51,330 bases of DNA from NCBI RefSeq assembly GCF_009725165.1, contig NZ_WNZW01000021.1, forward strand, positions 1 through 51,330. The letters run 5' to 3'. Shown here piece by piece: positions 1 to 7,448 of this stretch; the first letter of the stretch is position 1, and each line of letters opens with the position of its first letter. The notes below the pieces were generated by a model, which saw only the letters and a list, made by a program, of their open reading frames with translations, ran no database searches and had not been told where the DNA came from. The DNA comes from Paenibacillus woosongensis (lineage in GTDB: Bacteria > Bacillota > Bacilli > Paenibacillales > Paenibacillaceae). The position numbers were made by a program, and so were the translations under genes.

Positions 1-161
1 CCATTAAAGTTTGACTTGCTCATTTTGAATCTGACGAGATCAGATTTGCATCTGACTCTATTATTTAGATTTCACTTCCGTGAAACCCGCTCACTCGTTG
101 TTCAGTTTTCAAAGATCAACCTTGTTTTGCGTGTCACCGTTGTTTCAGCAGCGACCTTTAT
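1..161 (-). promoter_or_regulatory. rRNA operon leader with boxA-like antitermination site
   Basis: This is the transcribed leader of a minus-strand rRNA operon. The last bases (positions 1-8, read on the minus strand as TTTAATGG) match the usual start of 16S rRNA just before GAGAGTTTGATC, so the 16S gene begins at or just beyond the left edge. A boxA-like element (GATCTTTGAAAACT on the minus strand, about 104-117) is where NusB/S10-type antitermination factors would load. Short hairpins such as CAGAT...ATCTG near 36-56 may belong to the processing stem. The identity rests on leader similarity and promoter layout, because almost no 16S sequence is visible. Confidence 0.8.
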
Positions 162-191
162 AATATATCATAGTCGCTCTTCTTAAGTCAA
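162..191 (-). promoter_or_regulatory. rrn promoter P2
   Basis: Minus-strand sigma-A promoter: -35 TTGACT at 186-191, an 18-base spacer and -10 TATATT at 162-167. It is the promoter closest to the 16S gene of the operon to the left. An AT-rich stretch with a run of A/T lies just upstream (192-215) and could act as an UP element. Confidence 0.85.
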
Positions 192-259
192 TACTTTTTT
201 AAAAAAAATATTTTGTTGACTGACCCCGACAAGCAAGGCCATTTGAAGAAGCGATTTAT

Positions 260-289
260 AATGTATCACAGAACTCAATTTAACGTCAA
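260..289 (-). promoter_or_regulatory. rrn promoter P1
   Basis: Minus-strand sigma-A promoter: -35 TTGACG at 284-289, an 18-base spacer and -10 TACATT at 260-265. It lies about 98 bases upstream of P2, giving the tandem P1/P2 arrangement usual for Bacillus-type rRNA operons. It sits right after the end of bofA, so little else can fit between. Confidence 0.75.
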
Positions 290-302
290 CCACGAAATGT
301 GA

Positions 303-569
303 TTATAACATTGTTAATTTAAGCCCAAGCAGCAAACCTACACCAGGCAGGCCAAGAATAAGCACCGTGCTGATCGTGACCGGATTCATCGGAATATATG
401 TCTCCGTGAGCAGACCCGAGAAATTGACGATATATATTCCTAGTGCAGCCAAAACAACATGAAGGCCAAGGCGAGTGAGCCATGCCAATCCCAGCCTGCG
501 CGAAAACACGATATAACCCAGCAGCAGCAATGACACGATAAGCACCAGAGACAGTATCATTTTCATCAT
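303..569 (-). CDS. bofA: BofA, inhibitor of pro-sigma-K processing
   Basis: An 88-residue membrane protein made of an N-terminal hydrophobic segment (about residues 4-22) and two more hydrophobic stretches (about 30-52 and 65-85). BofA sits in the outer forespore membrane with SpoIVFA and holds the SpoIVFB protease inactive until the forespore signals, so it times sigma-K activation in the mother cell. The call rests on size, the hydrophobic pattern, the C-terminal region ending in GLPGVGLLLGLK, and position after recR-yaaL and before an rRNA operon, exactly as in Bacillus subtilis. Start ATG at 569 follows AGGAGGGG; a second ATG is the next codon. It is probably cotranscribed with yaaL, 35 bases upstream. 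Confidence 0.9.
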   Translation of the reverse strand: MMKMILSLVLIVSLLLLGYIVFSRRLGLAWLTRLGLHVVLAALGIYIVNFSGLLTETYIPMNPVTISTVLILGLPGVGLLLGLKLTML

Positions 570-604
570 TCGTCACCCCTCCTAGCAGAAACATATATCG
601 CCTA

Positions 605-901
605 TTAGTCTCGAAGATAGAATCCGTCCTTTGAGTATGATCCAAATTGAAATGGCTCCCATACCACATTCGCCTGCTTTGCCGCTTTTAAGTGAACCTG
701 ATACCTTCTTTCAGCAGCTTCCAGCGTATATATAGCTATATCCACCTCGTCCGCCCCCACCGCCTCCTGAAGGGCACAATAAGCCTGCTCCCATTGTCGC
801 CGGGCTTTCATTACCTCACGATACAATTGCTCCTTATATTCAAGCTCATTATCGTATTGTCTCATTTTCTTCCTGCTCAGCAGCCATTGCCTCAATTTCA
901 C
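605..901 (-). CDS. yaaL: YaaL-like DUF2508 protein
   Basis: A 98-residue charged, helical soluble protein (many K, E, R, Q and Y; segments such as YREVMKARRQWEQ). It resembles the DUF2508/YaaL family, which has no known function. The start is GTG at 901 behind a G-rich stretch (GGGGGGGCGG), so the ribosome site is unusual and the start is less sure. Neighbours recR upstream and bofA downstream match the Bacillus order. Separate expression from recR is likely, because a terminator-like hairpin lies between them. Function unknown. Confidence 0.8.
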   Translation of the reverse strand: MKLRQWLLSRKKMRQYDNELEYKEQLYREVMKARRQWEQAYCALQEAVGADEVDIAIYTLEAAERRYQVHLKAAKQANVVWEPFQFGSYSKDGFYLRD

Positions 902-997
902 GTTATATCCGCCCCCCCAAATCGGTATATTTCATGTGTATCGGGAAAGGGACAAACTTAGAACTACCTCGTACAAACGGGCCGTAAAAGTAAAAAG

Positions 998-1023
998 AAG
1001 CCCTGGTCATAAAACCAGAGCTT
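998..1023 (-). terminator. Terminator after recR
   Basis: Minus-strand hairpin with arms AAGCTCTGGT and ACCAGGGCTT around a short loop, followed by CTTTTTAC. It lies 22 bases past the recR stop and separates recR from yaaL-bofA. Confidence 0.8.
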
Positions 1024-1044
1024 CCGAATCAACCTTCTTTAAAG

Positions 1045-1644
1045 TTATCTTAATTCACGCCGCCCCTCGAGCGCCTTGGATAAGGTTACTTCATCCGCAT
1101 ACTCCAAGTCGCCGCCGACCGGCAGCCCATGGGCAATCCGGGTAACCCGAATGTCGAACGGCTTCACTAGGCGAGAAATATACATCGCCGTAGCCTCTCC
1201 TTCAATGTTGGGGTTAGTCGCCAAAATCAGCTCTTTAACCCGCTCATCGCTAAGACGGTTAAGAAGCTCCTTTAGCCGAATGTCATCCGGACCAAGTCCT
1301 TCCATGGGTGAAATAGCACCTTGCAGTACATGATAGTAACCATCAAATTCTTTTGTCCGTTCCATGGCCACCAAATCCTTGGAGTCCTGGACTACGCAAA
1401 TTACGGATGAATCCCGCGTCTTGTCCTGGCAAATCCGGCAAGGATCGGTATCCGTAATATTGCAGCATACTGAACAGTAGTGGAGATTCCGTTTGACGCT
1501 AACCAGTGCCTTGGCAAAATCAATCACATCGTCTTCCTTCATGTTCAGCACGTGAAACGCCAGCCTCGCGGCCGTCTTAGGCCCGATTCCCGGCAAATGA
1601 GTAAAAGCGTCGATCAGCTTGGCGATCGGTTCGGGATAATACAA
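1045..1644 (-). CDS. recR: Recombination mediator RecR
   Basis: RecR works with RecF/RecO to load RecA onto single-stranded DNA at gaps. The 199-residue protein is the normal family length. It shows the N-terminal helix-hairpin-helix (LPGIGPKTAARLAFH, about 18-32), a four-cysteine zinc finger (CSVCC...CRIC, about 57-72) and the Toprim domain (CVVQDSKDLVAME onward). The start is TTG at 1644, chosen because AAGGAGA lies nine bases upstream and MYYPEP matches the usual family start; no ATG fits better. It follows yaaK by 27 bases, so dnaX-yaaK-recR is one operon as in Bacillus. Confidence 0.97.
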   Translation of the reverse strand: MYYPEPIAKLIDAFTHLPGIGPKTAARLAFHVLNMKEDDVIDFAKALVSVKRNLHYCSVCCNITDTDPCRICQDKTRDSSVICVVQDSKDLVAMERTKEFDGYYHVLQGAISPMEGLGPDDIRLKELLNRLSDERVKELILATNPNIEGEATAMYISRLVKPFDIRVTRIAHGLPVGGDLEYADEVTLSKALEGRRELR

Positions 1645-1671
1645 TGAGCGTGATCTCCTTCAGTCGTATAA

Positions 1672-1983
1672 TTAGAACAGGCCTGGAATTTTCATTCCGC
1701 CTGTGAACTTACCCATGTCGTTGTTAGCCAGCTCATCCGCTTTGCCAAGCGCATCATTTACCGCAGTCAGCACCAAGTCCTGCAGCATTTCCACGTCGTC
1801 CGGATCTACAGCCTCCGGCTTGATATTGATGGACAGCACTTTCTTATGTCCGCTCACTTCAACGGTAACTACGCCGCCGCCAGCGCTTCCCTCGACGGTT
1901 TTGCTGCCGAGCTCCTCCTGGGCTTTCAGCATTTGCTCCTGCATTTTCTTCACTTGCTTCATCATTTGGTTCATATTGTTCAT
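1672..1983 (-). CDS. yaaK: YbaB/EbfC-family nucleoid-associated protein
   Basis: A 103-residue protein of the YbaB/EbfC family, small dimeric DNA-binding proteins that are almost always encoded between dnaX and recR. The N-terminal helix is rich in M, Q and K (MNQMMKQVKKMQEQM), followed by the beta strands with GGGVVTVEVSG and KVLSINIKPEAVDP typical of the family. Start ATG at 1983 with GAAGGAGATG upstream. The gap to dnaX is 66 bases. The exact cellular role is not settled for the family. Confidence 0.96.
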   Translation of the reverse strand: MNNMNQMMKQVKKMQEQMLKAQEELGSKTVEGSAGGGVVTVEVSGHKKVLSINIKPEAVDPDDVEMLQDLVLTAVNDALGKADELANNDMGKFTGGMKIPGLF

Positions 1984-2049
1984 CTGTCCTACATCTCCTT
2001 CTTCTTAGTCATTTATATGTTAATCAGAATTGTACAAAAATCCAGCCTG

Positions 2050-3801
2050 TTACTCCTTCACAACAACGAGGTCGTCCCCAAACATGTTCAAAGCCTCGTC
2101 TACCCATGGCTCCTTGCCGCCGCCATCGTCCGAAGGCTCTAATTGAAACGGCTCCTCCTCTGATGTCTGTGACCCAGCGCCTTCAATACTGTCATTCCAG
2201 TCCTTGAGCATCATCGTTACTAGACGGTACGGTGAACCCATCACCCGCTCCATAACCATTTCAATGAGCTGCTTGTTCGCTGGCTTCTCTGTAGTTTCAC
2301 GGTGAATATCGTTCTTGAATGCGACGAGGATGGCATCATCCAGCACGGAAACGGGCTCGCCGTTCACGAACCAGGCATGAATGGTAATCTTCTCTTCCTT
2401 AACCCCTTGGAGCACCTGATTCCATTTCCCCTGTACCGCCATGAATTCCGGGCTGCTTCGCTGAGCTAAATAGCGATCTATCCCTGCCGGGATCTTGGCC
2501 TTCGAGGCTACGCGAGGCGCTGTCGTCCGCGATGCCGGGCGATTCCCTCTGTTGTCCCCGTCTTGGCTTCCGCCACCCAGCCCCCCCTGCATTACGCGCT
2601 CAAGCTTCTTCTCCAGCTCCGCCACCTGCCGGCGAAGCTGCTGAATCTCAGATTGATCGGCAGGGGAGCTTGCAGCAACAGCAGAGACAGCCTGTACGTT
2701 AACCGCTTCTTCGCTTTGCGGAATGCTGCAGAGCTTCAAGAGAGCTACCTCAAACAGCGTCTGCGGCTGCAGCGCATATTTCATCTCGGTCTGATAATGG
2801 TTCAGCGTATCGATAATCCGGAACAACTGCGGGCGCGTAAACACTTCTGCCATCTCCTTGAATTCCTGGAGATCCAGCGCGCGCTCCGTCATTTTTTCCG
2901 CATTCGGCACCATTTTAATCATTAATAAATCGCGGAAGTAATACAGCAGATTCTCCATGCATTTATCAGCGCTTTTGCCTTCCTGCATAAGACCCTCAAT
3001 CAACTGCAGCATACCGCCGACATCGCCTTCGATCAGCGTCTTCGCGATTTCCGCGAACTGCTTCGAAGGAATCCCGCCTGTCATATCCAGCGCCTGCTTG
3101 TAGGATACATGCCCATCTGAGAACGAAGCGATCTGATCCAGGATGCTCAGCGCATCCCGCATGCCACCATCCGACAACCGTGCAATATACTGGATAGCTT
3201 CATCCTCAGCCGTAATACCCTCCTGTTCACAAATCAGCTTTAGCCGCTCGCACTGCTCCTCCAGGGATACCCGGCGGAAGTCAAAGCGTTGACAGCGGGA
3301 AATTACCGTTGCTGGAAGCCGATGCGGCTCCGTTGTCGCCAGAATAAACATGACATGCGGCGGCGGTTCCTCCAGCGTCTTTAGCAGTGCATTAAACGCT
3401 TCCGTCGTCAGCATATGAACTTCATCAATAATATAAACCTTCTGCCGCACCTCGGTAGGGGCATATTTCACCTTTTCGCGCAAATCACGAATTTCCTCGA
3501 CTCCCCTGTTGGAAGCGGCGTCAATCTCAAGTACATCCATAACAGCCCCCGCCGTAATCCGGCGGCAAGCGTCACATTCGTTGCACGGCTCGGAAGCCGG
3601 CCCCTTCTCGCAGTTCACGGCTTTGGCCAAAATTTTGGCCGCACTCGTCTTCCCCGTTCCCCGAGGCCCGCTAAACAAATAAGCATGCGACAGCCGCTGC
3701 TCCCGAATCGCGTTCTGCAGCGTGCGGATAATGTGCTGTTGTCCTACCATGTCCTGAAACGACTGCGGCCGCCAAGCACGGTACAGCGCAATATGCTCCA
3801 T
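2050..3801 (-). CDS. dnaX: DNA polymerase III subunit gamma/tau
   Basis: DnaX is the clamp-loader ATPase that loads the sliding clamp and ties the two replicative polymerases together. Visible parts: Walker A GPRGTGKTS near residue 45, a four-cysteine zinc module (CEKG...CNECDAC), the Walker B-like DEVHML, the sensor motif ATTEPHRLPATVISRC, and a C-terminal tau part with a low-complexity linker (GGLGGGSQDGDNRGNR) and an acidic tail. I place the start at ATG 3801 (MEHIALYRAWRP), with AAGAAGGTG six bases upstream, giving 583 residues; a GTG 39 bases further upstream has no good ribosome site. No A-rich slippage site was looked for in detail. First gene of dnaX-yaaK-recR. Confidence 0.97.
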   Translation of the reverse strand: MEHIALYRAWRPQSFQDMVGQQHIIRTLQNAIREQRLSHAYLFSGPRGTGKTSAAKILAKAVNCEKGPASEPCNECDACRRITAGAVMDVLEIDAASNRGVEEIRDLREKVKYAPTEVRQKVYIIDEVHMLTTEAFNALLKTLEEPPPHVMFILATTEPHRLPATVISRCQRFDFRRVSLEEQCERLKLICEQEGITAEDEAIQYIARLSDGGMRDALSILDQIASFSDGHVSYKQALDMTGGIPSKQFAEIAKTLIEGDVGGMLQLIEGLMQEGKSADKCMENLLYYFRDLLMIKMVPNAEKMTERALDLQEFKEMAEVFTRPQLFRIIDTLNHYQTEMKYALQPQTLFEVALLKLCSIPQSEEAVNVQAVSAVAASSPADQSEIQQLRRQVAELEKKLERVMQGGLGGGSQDGDNRGNRPASRTTAPRVASKAKIPAGIDRYLAQRSSPEFMAVQGKWNQVLQGVKEEKITIHAWFVNGEPVSVLDDAILVAFKNDIHRETTEKPANKQLIEMVMERVMGSPYRLVTMMLKDWNDSIEGAGSQTSEEEPFQLEPSDDGGGKEPWVDEALNMFGDDLVVVKE

Positions 3802-3988
3802 ATGCGGCACCTTCTTTCTTCTTGAAACGATAATCGTCACTTTCCCATTATACTATACTCCAGGGACGAGAAAAACTTCTATCCGGACATGTCCCCGAGT
3901 AAAAGATTAACCCTTCACTCCCTTCAATACAAGCAGGAAGATTGCAGATGATTTCGGACGAAGGGATCCGGTAAATAAAAATAAAAAA

Positions 3989-4015
3989 ACATCTCTGTCC
4001 CAAAGACAAAGATGT
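3989..4015 (-). terminator. Terminator after SRP RNA
   Basis: Minus-strand hairpin with arms ACATCTTTGTC and GACAGAGATGT followed by TTTTTTTATTTTT. It ends the SRP RNA transcript ahead of dnaX, leaving dnaX to be read by read-through or by its own promoter in 3842-3988, which I could not identify. Confidence 0.88.
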
Positions 4016-4033
4016 CGTTCTATAAACCTATGT

Positions 4034-4305
4034 AGCCGTGCACCTGTTATTGATCATTGCGATCCAAGCGGCACCTTTACGGCGCAACTCGAGACAGGCT
4101 TCCCCCCGGCACAAAAGTATGACTGCTTATGGCTGCTTCCTTCCGGACCTGACCAGGTTCACAGGTACTCATTGCGGAGGACCCGTCTGTCAACGTCTGC
4201 CGTAAAGACCGGACCTCACATCGGCAAGACCTCTAACAGGAATTCAACCTCGCTATAGCGGATTGCGAGTTACAGGGCACCGCTACCTCCCCATCTAGCA
4301 CGGTG
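4034..4305 (-). ncRNA. scr: Signal recognition particle RNA (long Bacillus type)
   Basis: About 270 bases of 4.5S/6S-like SRP RNA, which with Ffh targets membrane and secreted proteins. Domain IV is unmistakable on the minus strand (AGGTCCGGAAGGAAGCAGCC), and the ends pair as CCGTGCTAG...GGTGCACGG. The conserved 5' part GGGGAGGTAGCGG...CCCTGTA of Bacillus SRP RNA with Alu domain is present. Ends are estimated from the terminal stem and the promoter, within a few bases. It lies upstream of dnaX as in Bacillus. Confidence 0.95.
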
Positions 4306-4311
4306 AAAATA

Positions 4312-4340
4312 AGTATAGCTCATACCTGTCCAAAATGCAA
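4312..4340 (-). promoter_or_regulatory. SRP RNA promoter
   Basis: Minus-strand sigma-A promoter: -35 TTGCAT at 4335-4340, 17-base spacer, -10 TATACT at 4312-4317. The predicted start falls about seven bases on, at the 5' end of the SRP RNA. Confidence 0.85.
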
Positions 4341-4450
4341 CTGACGGTAAAAGTTGTCTATTTAAGATTATTCGTGAATACATGCCTTCTCTCTCAAAGT
4401 TTGATATATTTATAGAATAATATGGAACTTCATAGAGAGGATGTACCTTA

Positions 4451-5713
4451 ATGAGAAGAATAGGCAAATTCGCCCTCGCCGCCTCAATATGGATTGGCAC
4501 TCTTGGCGGAGTGACGTCGCTGCCGCAGCAAGCTCATGCCGACACCTCAATCCGCATCATGCTTGACGGATACCCCCTGCAATTTCCAGCCGAGCCTGTC
4601 ATTAAAGAGGGAACTACTCTTGTACCGTTTCGCGCGATCTCAGAAGCGCTCGGCATTCAAGTAACTTGGGACGCAAACACAAAGAGCATCTCCGCCGTCA
4701 AAGGGAATGGTCCTAGTTCTGTTCGCGTACAGCTAACCCTAAACAGCAAGAAGTCGACTGTGAATGGATCCAGCGTAGATCTGGCGGTAGCGCCCCAGAC
4801 TTCAGACGGGCATACCTTAATCCCGCTCAGCTTCTTCAGCCAGCAATTCGGCGCCCAAGTCAACTGGGATCAGAAGACGCGTACCGTCTCAATCTCCTCC
4901 CCGAAGCAGCGAATGTATACCATGGGCTTCTATGCCATCTCGTCCTTCTCCGACGCATCGGTCATACCAAGCCTGGACTCCGTCGCCTTCGGCTGGAGCC
5001 GGATTGACGAGAACGGTAAATTTACGCTAAGCGGAAAAGATTTCAAATGGCCCCAGCCTGCGGGAGACATCACCCCCGAGAGTTTGGTCAATGAAGCAGC
5101 CAAATCACGGACCCTTCCCTATTTAATGGTCTACTCGGGAGACGTTAGTGGCGAGTTAACCAAAATCATCGAGAATGCAGACGCCCGAAAACAGGCCATT
5201 ACAGAAATGATCGCTGCCGCTAAAAACAATCAATTTCAAGGCATCCTGCTGGATTTCGAAGGGCTGGGACTTACCACAGACAAAGTGAAGACCCGCTCTT
5301 CCTTCACTGCCTTCGTTAAGGAGGTATCCTTGCAAGCCAAATCCGAGAATCTAAGGCTGGCTCTTGCGCTCCACCCGCTGAACTCCTCGTATCAAGGCTA
5401 TGACTACAAAGCGCTAGGCCAAATTGCCGACGAAATCATCATCATGGCCTATGATTACCGCAGCAGCGGCGGAACAGGGCAGCCGGAGCCTGCCGATAAA
5501 GTGGATGAAGCGATTCGCCTTGCCCTGAAGGAGACGAAGAAGGACAAGCTGGTGCTTGGTCTGAACCTTAACAGCGAGAATACCCATTCAGTGAACACGC
5601 TGATCGGCTTAGCAAAGCGCTACAACCTCAAAGGCATAGCGATATGGAGACTCGGTTTAGTCAGCAGCGACGAATGGACACAAATGCAACAAAGTATCGA
5701 ATTCAAAAAATAA
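4451..5713 (+). CDS. Secreted copper-amine-oxidase-like domain plus GH18-like hydrolase
   Basis: A 420-residue exported protein. Residues 1-31 form a signal peptide (RRIGKFALAASIWIG... cleavage near AHA-DT). Residues 33-150 are a copper amine oxidase N-terminal-like domain (PLQFPAEPVIKEGTTLVPFRAI and a second half with TLIPLSFFSQQFG), a cell-wall-associated domain frequent in Paenibacillus. From about 155 to the end is a GH18-type TIM barrel like spore protein YaaH/SleL (GILLDFEGLG, LALALHP, IIIMAYDYRSSG). D268 and E270 keep the DxE end of the GH18 motif, but the first Asp (usual DGxxxDxE) is Gln. Start ATG 4451 follows AGAGAGGATG. The substrate is probably peptidoglycan or chitin-like glycan; this is inferred. 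In Bacillus, yaaH also lies near this locus. Confidence 0.85.
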   Translation: MRRIGKFALAASIWIGTLGGVTSLPQQAHADTSIRIMLDGYPLQFPAEPVIKEGTTLVPFRAISEALGIQVTWDANTKSISAVKGNGPSSVRVQLTLNSKKSTVNGSSVDLAVAPQTSDGHTLIPLSFFSQQFGAQVNWDQKTRTVSISSPKQRMYTMGFYAISSFSDASVIPSLDSVAFGWSRIDENGKFTLSGKDFKWPQPAGDITPESLVNEAAKSRTLPYLMVYSGDVSGELTKIIENADARKQAITEMIAAAKNNQFQGILLDFEGLGLTTDKVKTRSSFTAFVKEVSLQAKSENLRLALALHPLNSSYQGYDYKALGQIADEIIIMAYDYRSSGGTGQPEPADKVDEAIRLALKETKKDKLVLGLNLNSENTHSVNTLIGLAKRYNLKGIAIWRLGLVSSDEWTQMQQSIEFKK

Positions 5714-5729
5714 ATTCGGTAACGACAAC

Positions 5730-5757
5730 AAATCCCCCGCCGGATGGCAGGGGATTT
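5730..5757. terminator. Bidirectional terminator between the GH18-like gene and rpmE
   Basis: Perfect arms AAATCCCC and GGGGATTT around a 12-base loop. T-rich sequence follows on the plus side (ATTTTCC), and AAATT-rich sequence flanks the other side, so it can end the plus-strand gene and also stop rpmE transcripts. Confidence 0.75.
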
Positions 5758-5808
5758 TCCATGTATTTCGCGATGCCGCAAACGCAGCATGTCTCTATCA
5801 AACGTAGA

Positions 5809-6006
5809 TTAGATGCCGTATTTCTTCTTAAATTTATCAACACGTCCACCAGCATCCACGAATTTCTGTTTACCTGTGAAGAATGGATGGCAGTTGGAGC
5901 AAATCTCAACGCGCAGGTCTTGTTTCACAGAACCTGTCTCAAAGGTATTTCCGCAAGCGCAAGTTACCGTTGTCACGTGATATTTAGGTTGAATAGCTTC
6001 GTTCAT
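5809..6006 (-). CDS. rpmE: Ribosomal protein L31 (zinc-binding form)
   Basis: A 65-residue L31 of the large ribosomal subunit. It has the zinc-ribbon cysteines of the C+ type (CACG at about 16-19 and CSNCHPFFTG at about 36-45), so it is the form used when zinc is plentiful rather than the Cys-less RpmE2. Start ATG 6006 with AGAAGGTG upstream. It stands next to a radical SAM gene and rho, like the rpmE-rho neighbourhood of Bacillus, and has its own strong promoter. Confidence 0.97.
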   Translation of the reverse strand: MNEAIQPKYHVTTVTCACGNTFETGSVKQDLRVEICSNCHPFFTGKQKFVDAGGRVDKFKKKYGI

Positions 6007-6069
6007 GACTTCACCTTCTTTCCGCCCTGGGCCTCAAGCGTGCACAGAGTTATAATGACACATAACGTG

Positions 6070-6098
6070 ATTATATCACGCCATGTTTTGTCGTGCAA
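6070..6098 (-). promoter_or_regulatory. rpmE promoter
   Basis: Minus-strand sigma-A promoter with -35 TTGCAC at 6093-6098, 17-base spacer and a perfect -10 TATAAT at 6070-6075. It lies just past the end of the radical SAM gene and gives rpmE a separate transcript. Confidence 0.85.
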
Positions 6099-6114
6099 TT
6101 GGAATATATGAGGT

Positions 6115-7383
6115 TTACCCCCGTACTTTTACTCGTGCTAATTCAGCAGGGGGGACATGGGTATAAGAACCGATGACTACCTCCGGCAGCTCTTGCTGAA
6201 ATATTTCAATCGCCTGCTTCATGCCGAATATATCCCCTTTTGCTGGAGGAATAAGCTGCAAATAGCTCTCCGGGTCAATATTAAGGTTGCGAAGCTGAAT
6301 CAGGCGAAGCTTTGTACGACGGGCGAATTCAATCATCGCCTCGATCTCTTCCTCCCGATCCGTCACGCCCGGGAAAATCAAGTAGTTAATCGACGTATAC
6401 ACGCCCTGATCCGAGGCATAGCGGAGCGACTTCTCTACATTCGCCAAAGAATACCCGCGAGGCTTGTAATAAGCATTATAATGATCATCCAACGCACTAA
6501 TTGTACTGACGCGCATCAAATCAAGCCCGGCATCGACAATGCCGCGGATATGGTCGCTCAGCCCCGCATTCGTATTGATATTGATATAACCCAAATCCGT
6601 CTGGCGCCGAACCTCACGGATCGCTTCGATGATCAGCTTGGCTTGCGTCGAAGGCTCTCCCTCGCAGCCTTGGCCGAAGCTGATAATCGATTCCGGGGTC
6701 TTCAAATGCTCCAGCATGATTTCAACGATTTCTTCGACGCGCGGGCGGAAGTTCATGCGCGTCTGCGGAGCGACGAACCCGCTGTCATCCGGCTGCTCCG
6801 AGATGCAGCCAAAGCAGCCCGCATTACAGGAGTACGACACGGGAACCGCACCCTCCCAGCGATTCAGGAACGTGTTCGAAGCAGTCAAACATTCATATCC
6901 CAAAGCACAATTCGAGAGATGCTCGTATAAGCGGTTCTCGGGATATTTTGTCCGCAGCGCCTTGACTTGATTCTTCAACTCCAGCGGATCGCAATTCAAA
7001 GGATTCCATTTCTCGGGATCATCAGATAAACGCGCCGTTACGTAAAATTGACCGTCCTTCCATACCACCGCAGAATATCCGAACAGCGGGAGCTTATATT
7101 CTTTATCCGTTTTTACATAACCGGGAAGACAGAGACGGGTAAATCCCTGTGGAAGCAGAGCCCCTACGGCCTGGACATCTCCAGGGACCGGCATCATTTC
7201 ACCGGTGTCTGGATCCATCCCTACCGGCCTCGTCGAGGGAAGCCCTACCAGAGTCGCCCCTTCCGGCAGCGGAATGAGCTCATCCTCCAGAATTTCCACG
7301 ATCATGTCCCCGCTGCGAGCCAGACCGTACATTGAGGGGTGATCATATACTTGCCCTTTGTTGTCTGCATATACTAAATACAT
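6115..7383 (-). CDS. Radical SAM protein of unknown function between rho and rpmE
   Basis: A 422-residue protein. An N-terminal part of about 190 residues has no motif I recognise. It is followed by a radical SAM core with CNAGCFGC (CxxxCxxC, binding the 4Fe-4S cluster that cleaves S-adenosylmethionine), a GQGCEGEPS segment and strand motifs ININTNAGL, DLMRVSTISALD and NYLIFPGVTDR. The C-terminus has IQLRNLNIDPESY. The barrel resembles the pyruvate formate-lyase-activating/MoaA-like group, but I see no SPASM-type cluster of cysteines. Start ATG 7383 follows AAGAGGAGAAC. It sits 65 bases downstream of rho and may be cotranscribed with it. Substrate unknown. Confidence 0.85.
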   Translation of the reverse strand: MYLVYADNKGQVYDHPSMYGLARSGDMIVEILEDELIPLPEGATLVGLPSTRPVGMDPDTGEMMPVPGDVQAVGALLPQGFTRLCLPGYVKTDKEYKLPLFGYSAVVWKDGQFYVTARLSDDPEKWNPLNCDPLELKNQVKALRTKYPENRLYEHLSNCALGYECLTASNTFLNRWEGAVPVSYSCNAGCFGCISEQPDDSGFVAPQTRMNFRPRVEEIVEIMLEHLKTPESIISFGQGCEGEPSTQAKLIIEAIREVRRQTDLGYININTNAGLSDHIRGIVDAGLDLMRVSTISALDDHYNAYYKPRGYSLANVEKSLRYASDQGVYTSINYLIFPGVTDREEEIEAMIEFARRTKLRLIQLRNLNIDPESYLQLIPPAKGDIFGMKQAIEIFQQELPEVVIGSYTHVPPAELARVKVRG

Positions 7384-7448
7384 GTCGTTCTCCTCTTTGC
7401 CTTTCGATTGCGGAATGCTTCAGCCATTCCATGGAGTCAGGCCTATTG

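Noticed and set aside
4270..4500. A 76-codon minus-strand frame overlapping the SRP RNA promoter
   Set aside because: It runs through the SRP RNA promoter and the start of the SRP RNA, has no ribosome site and resembles no family.
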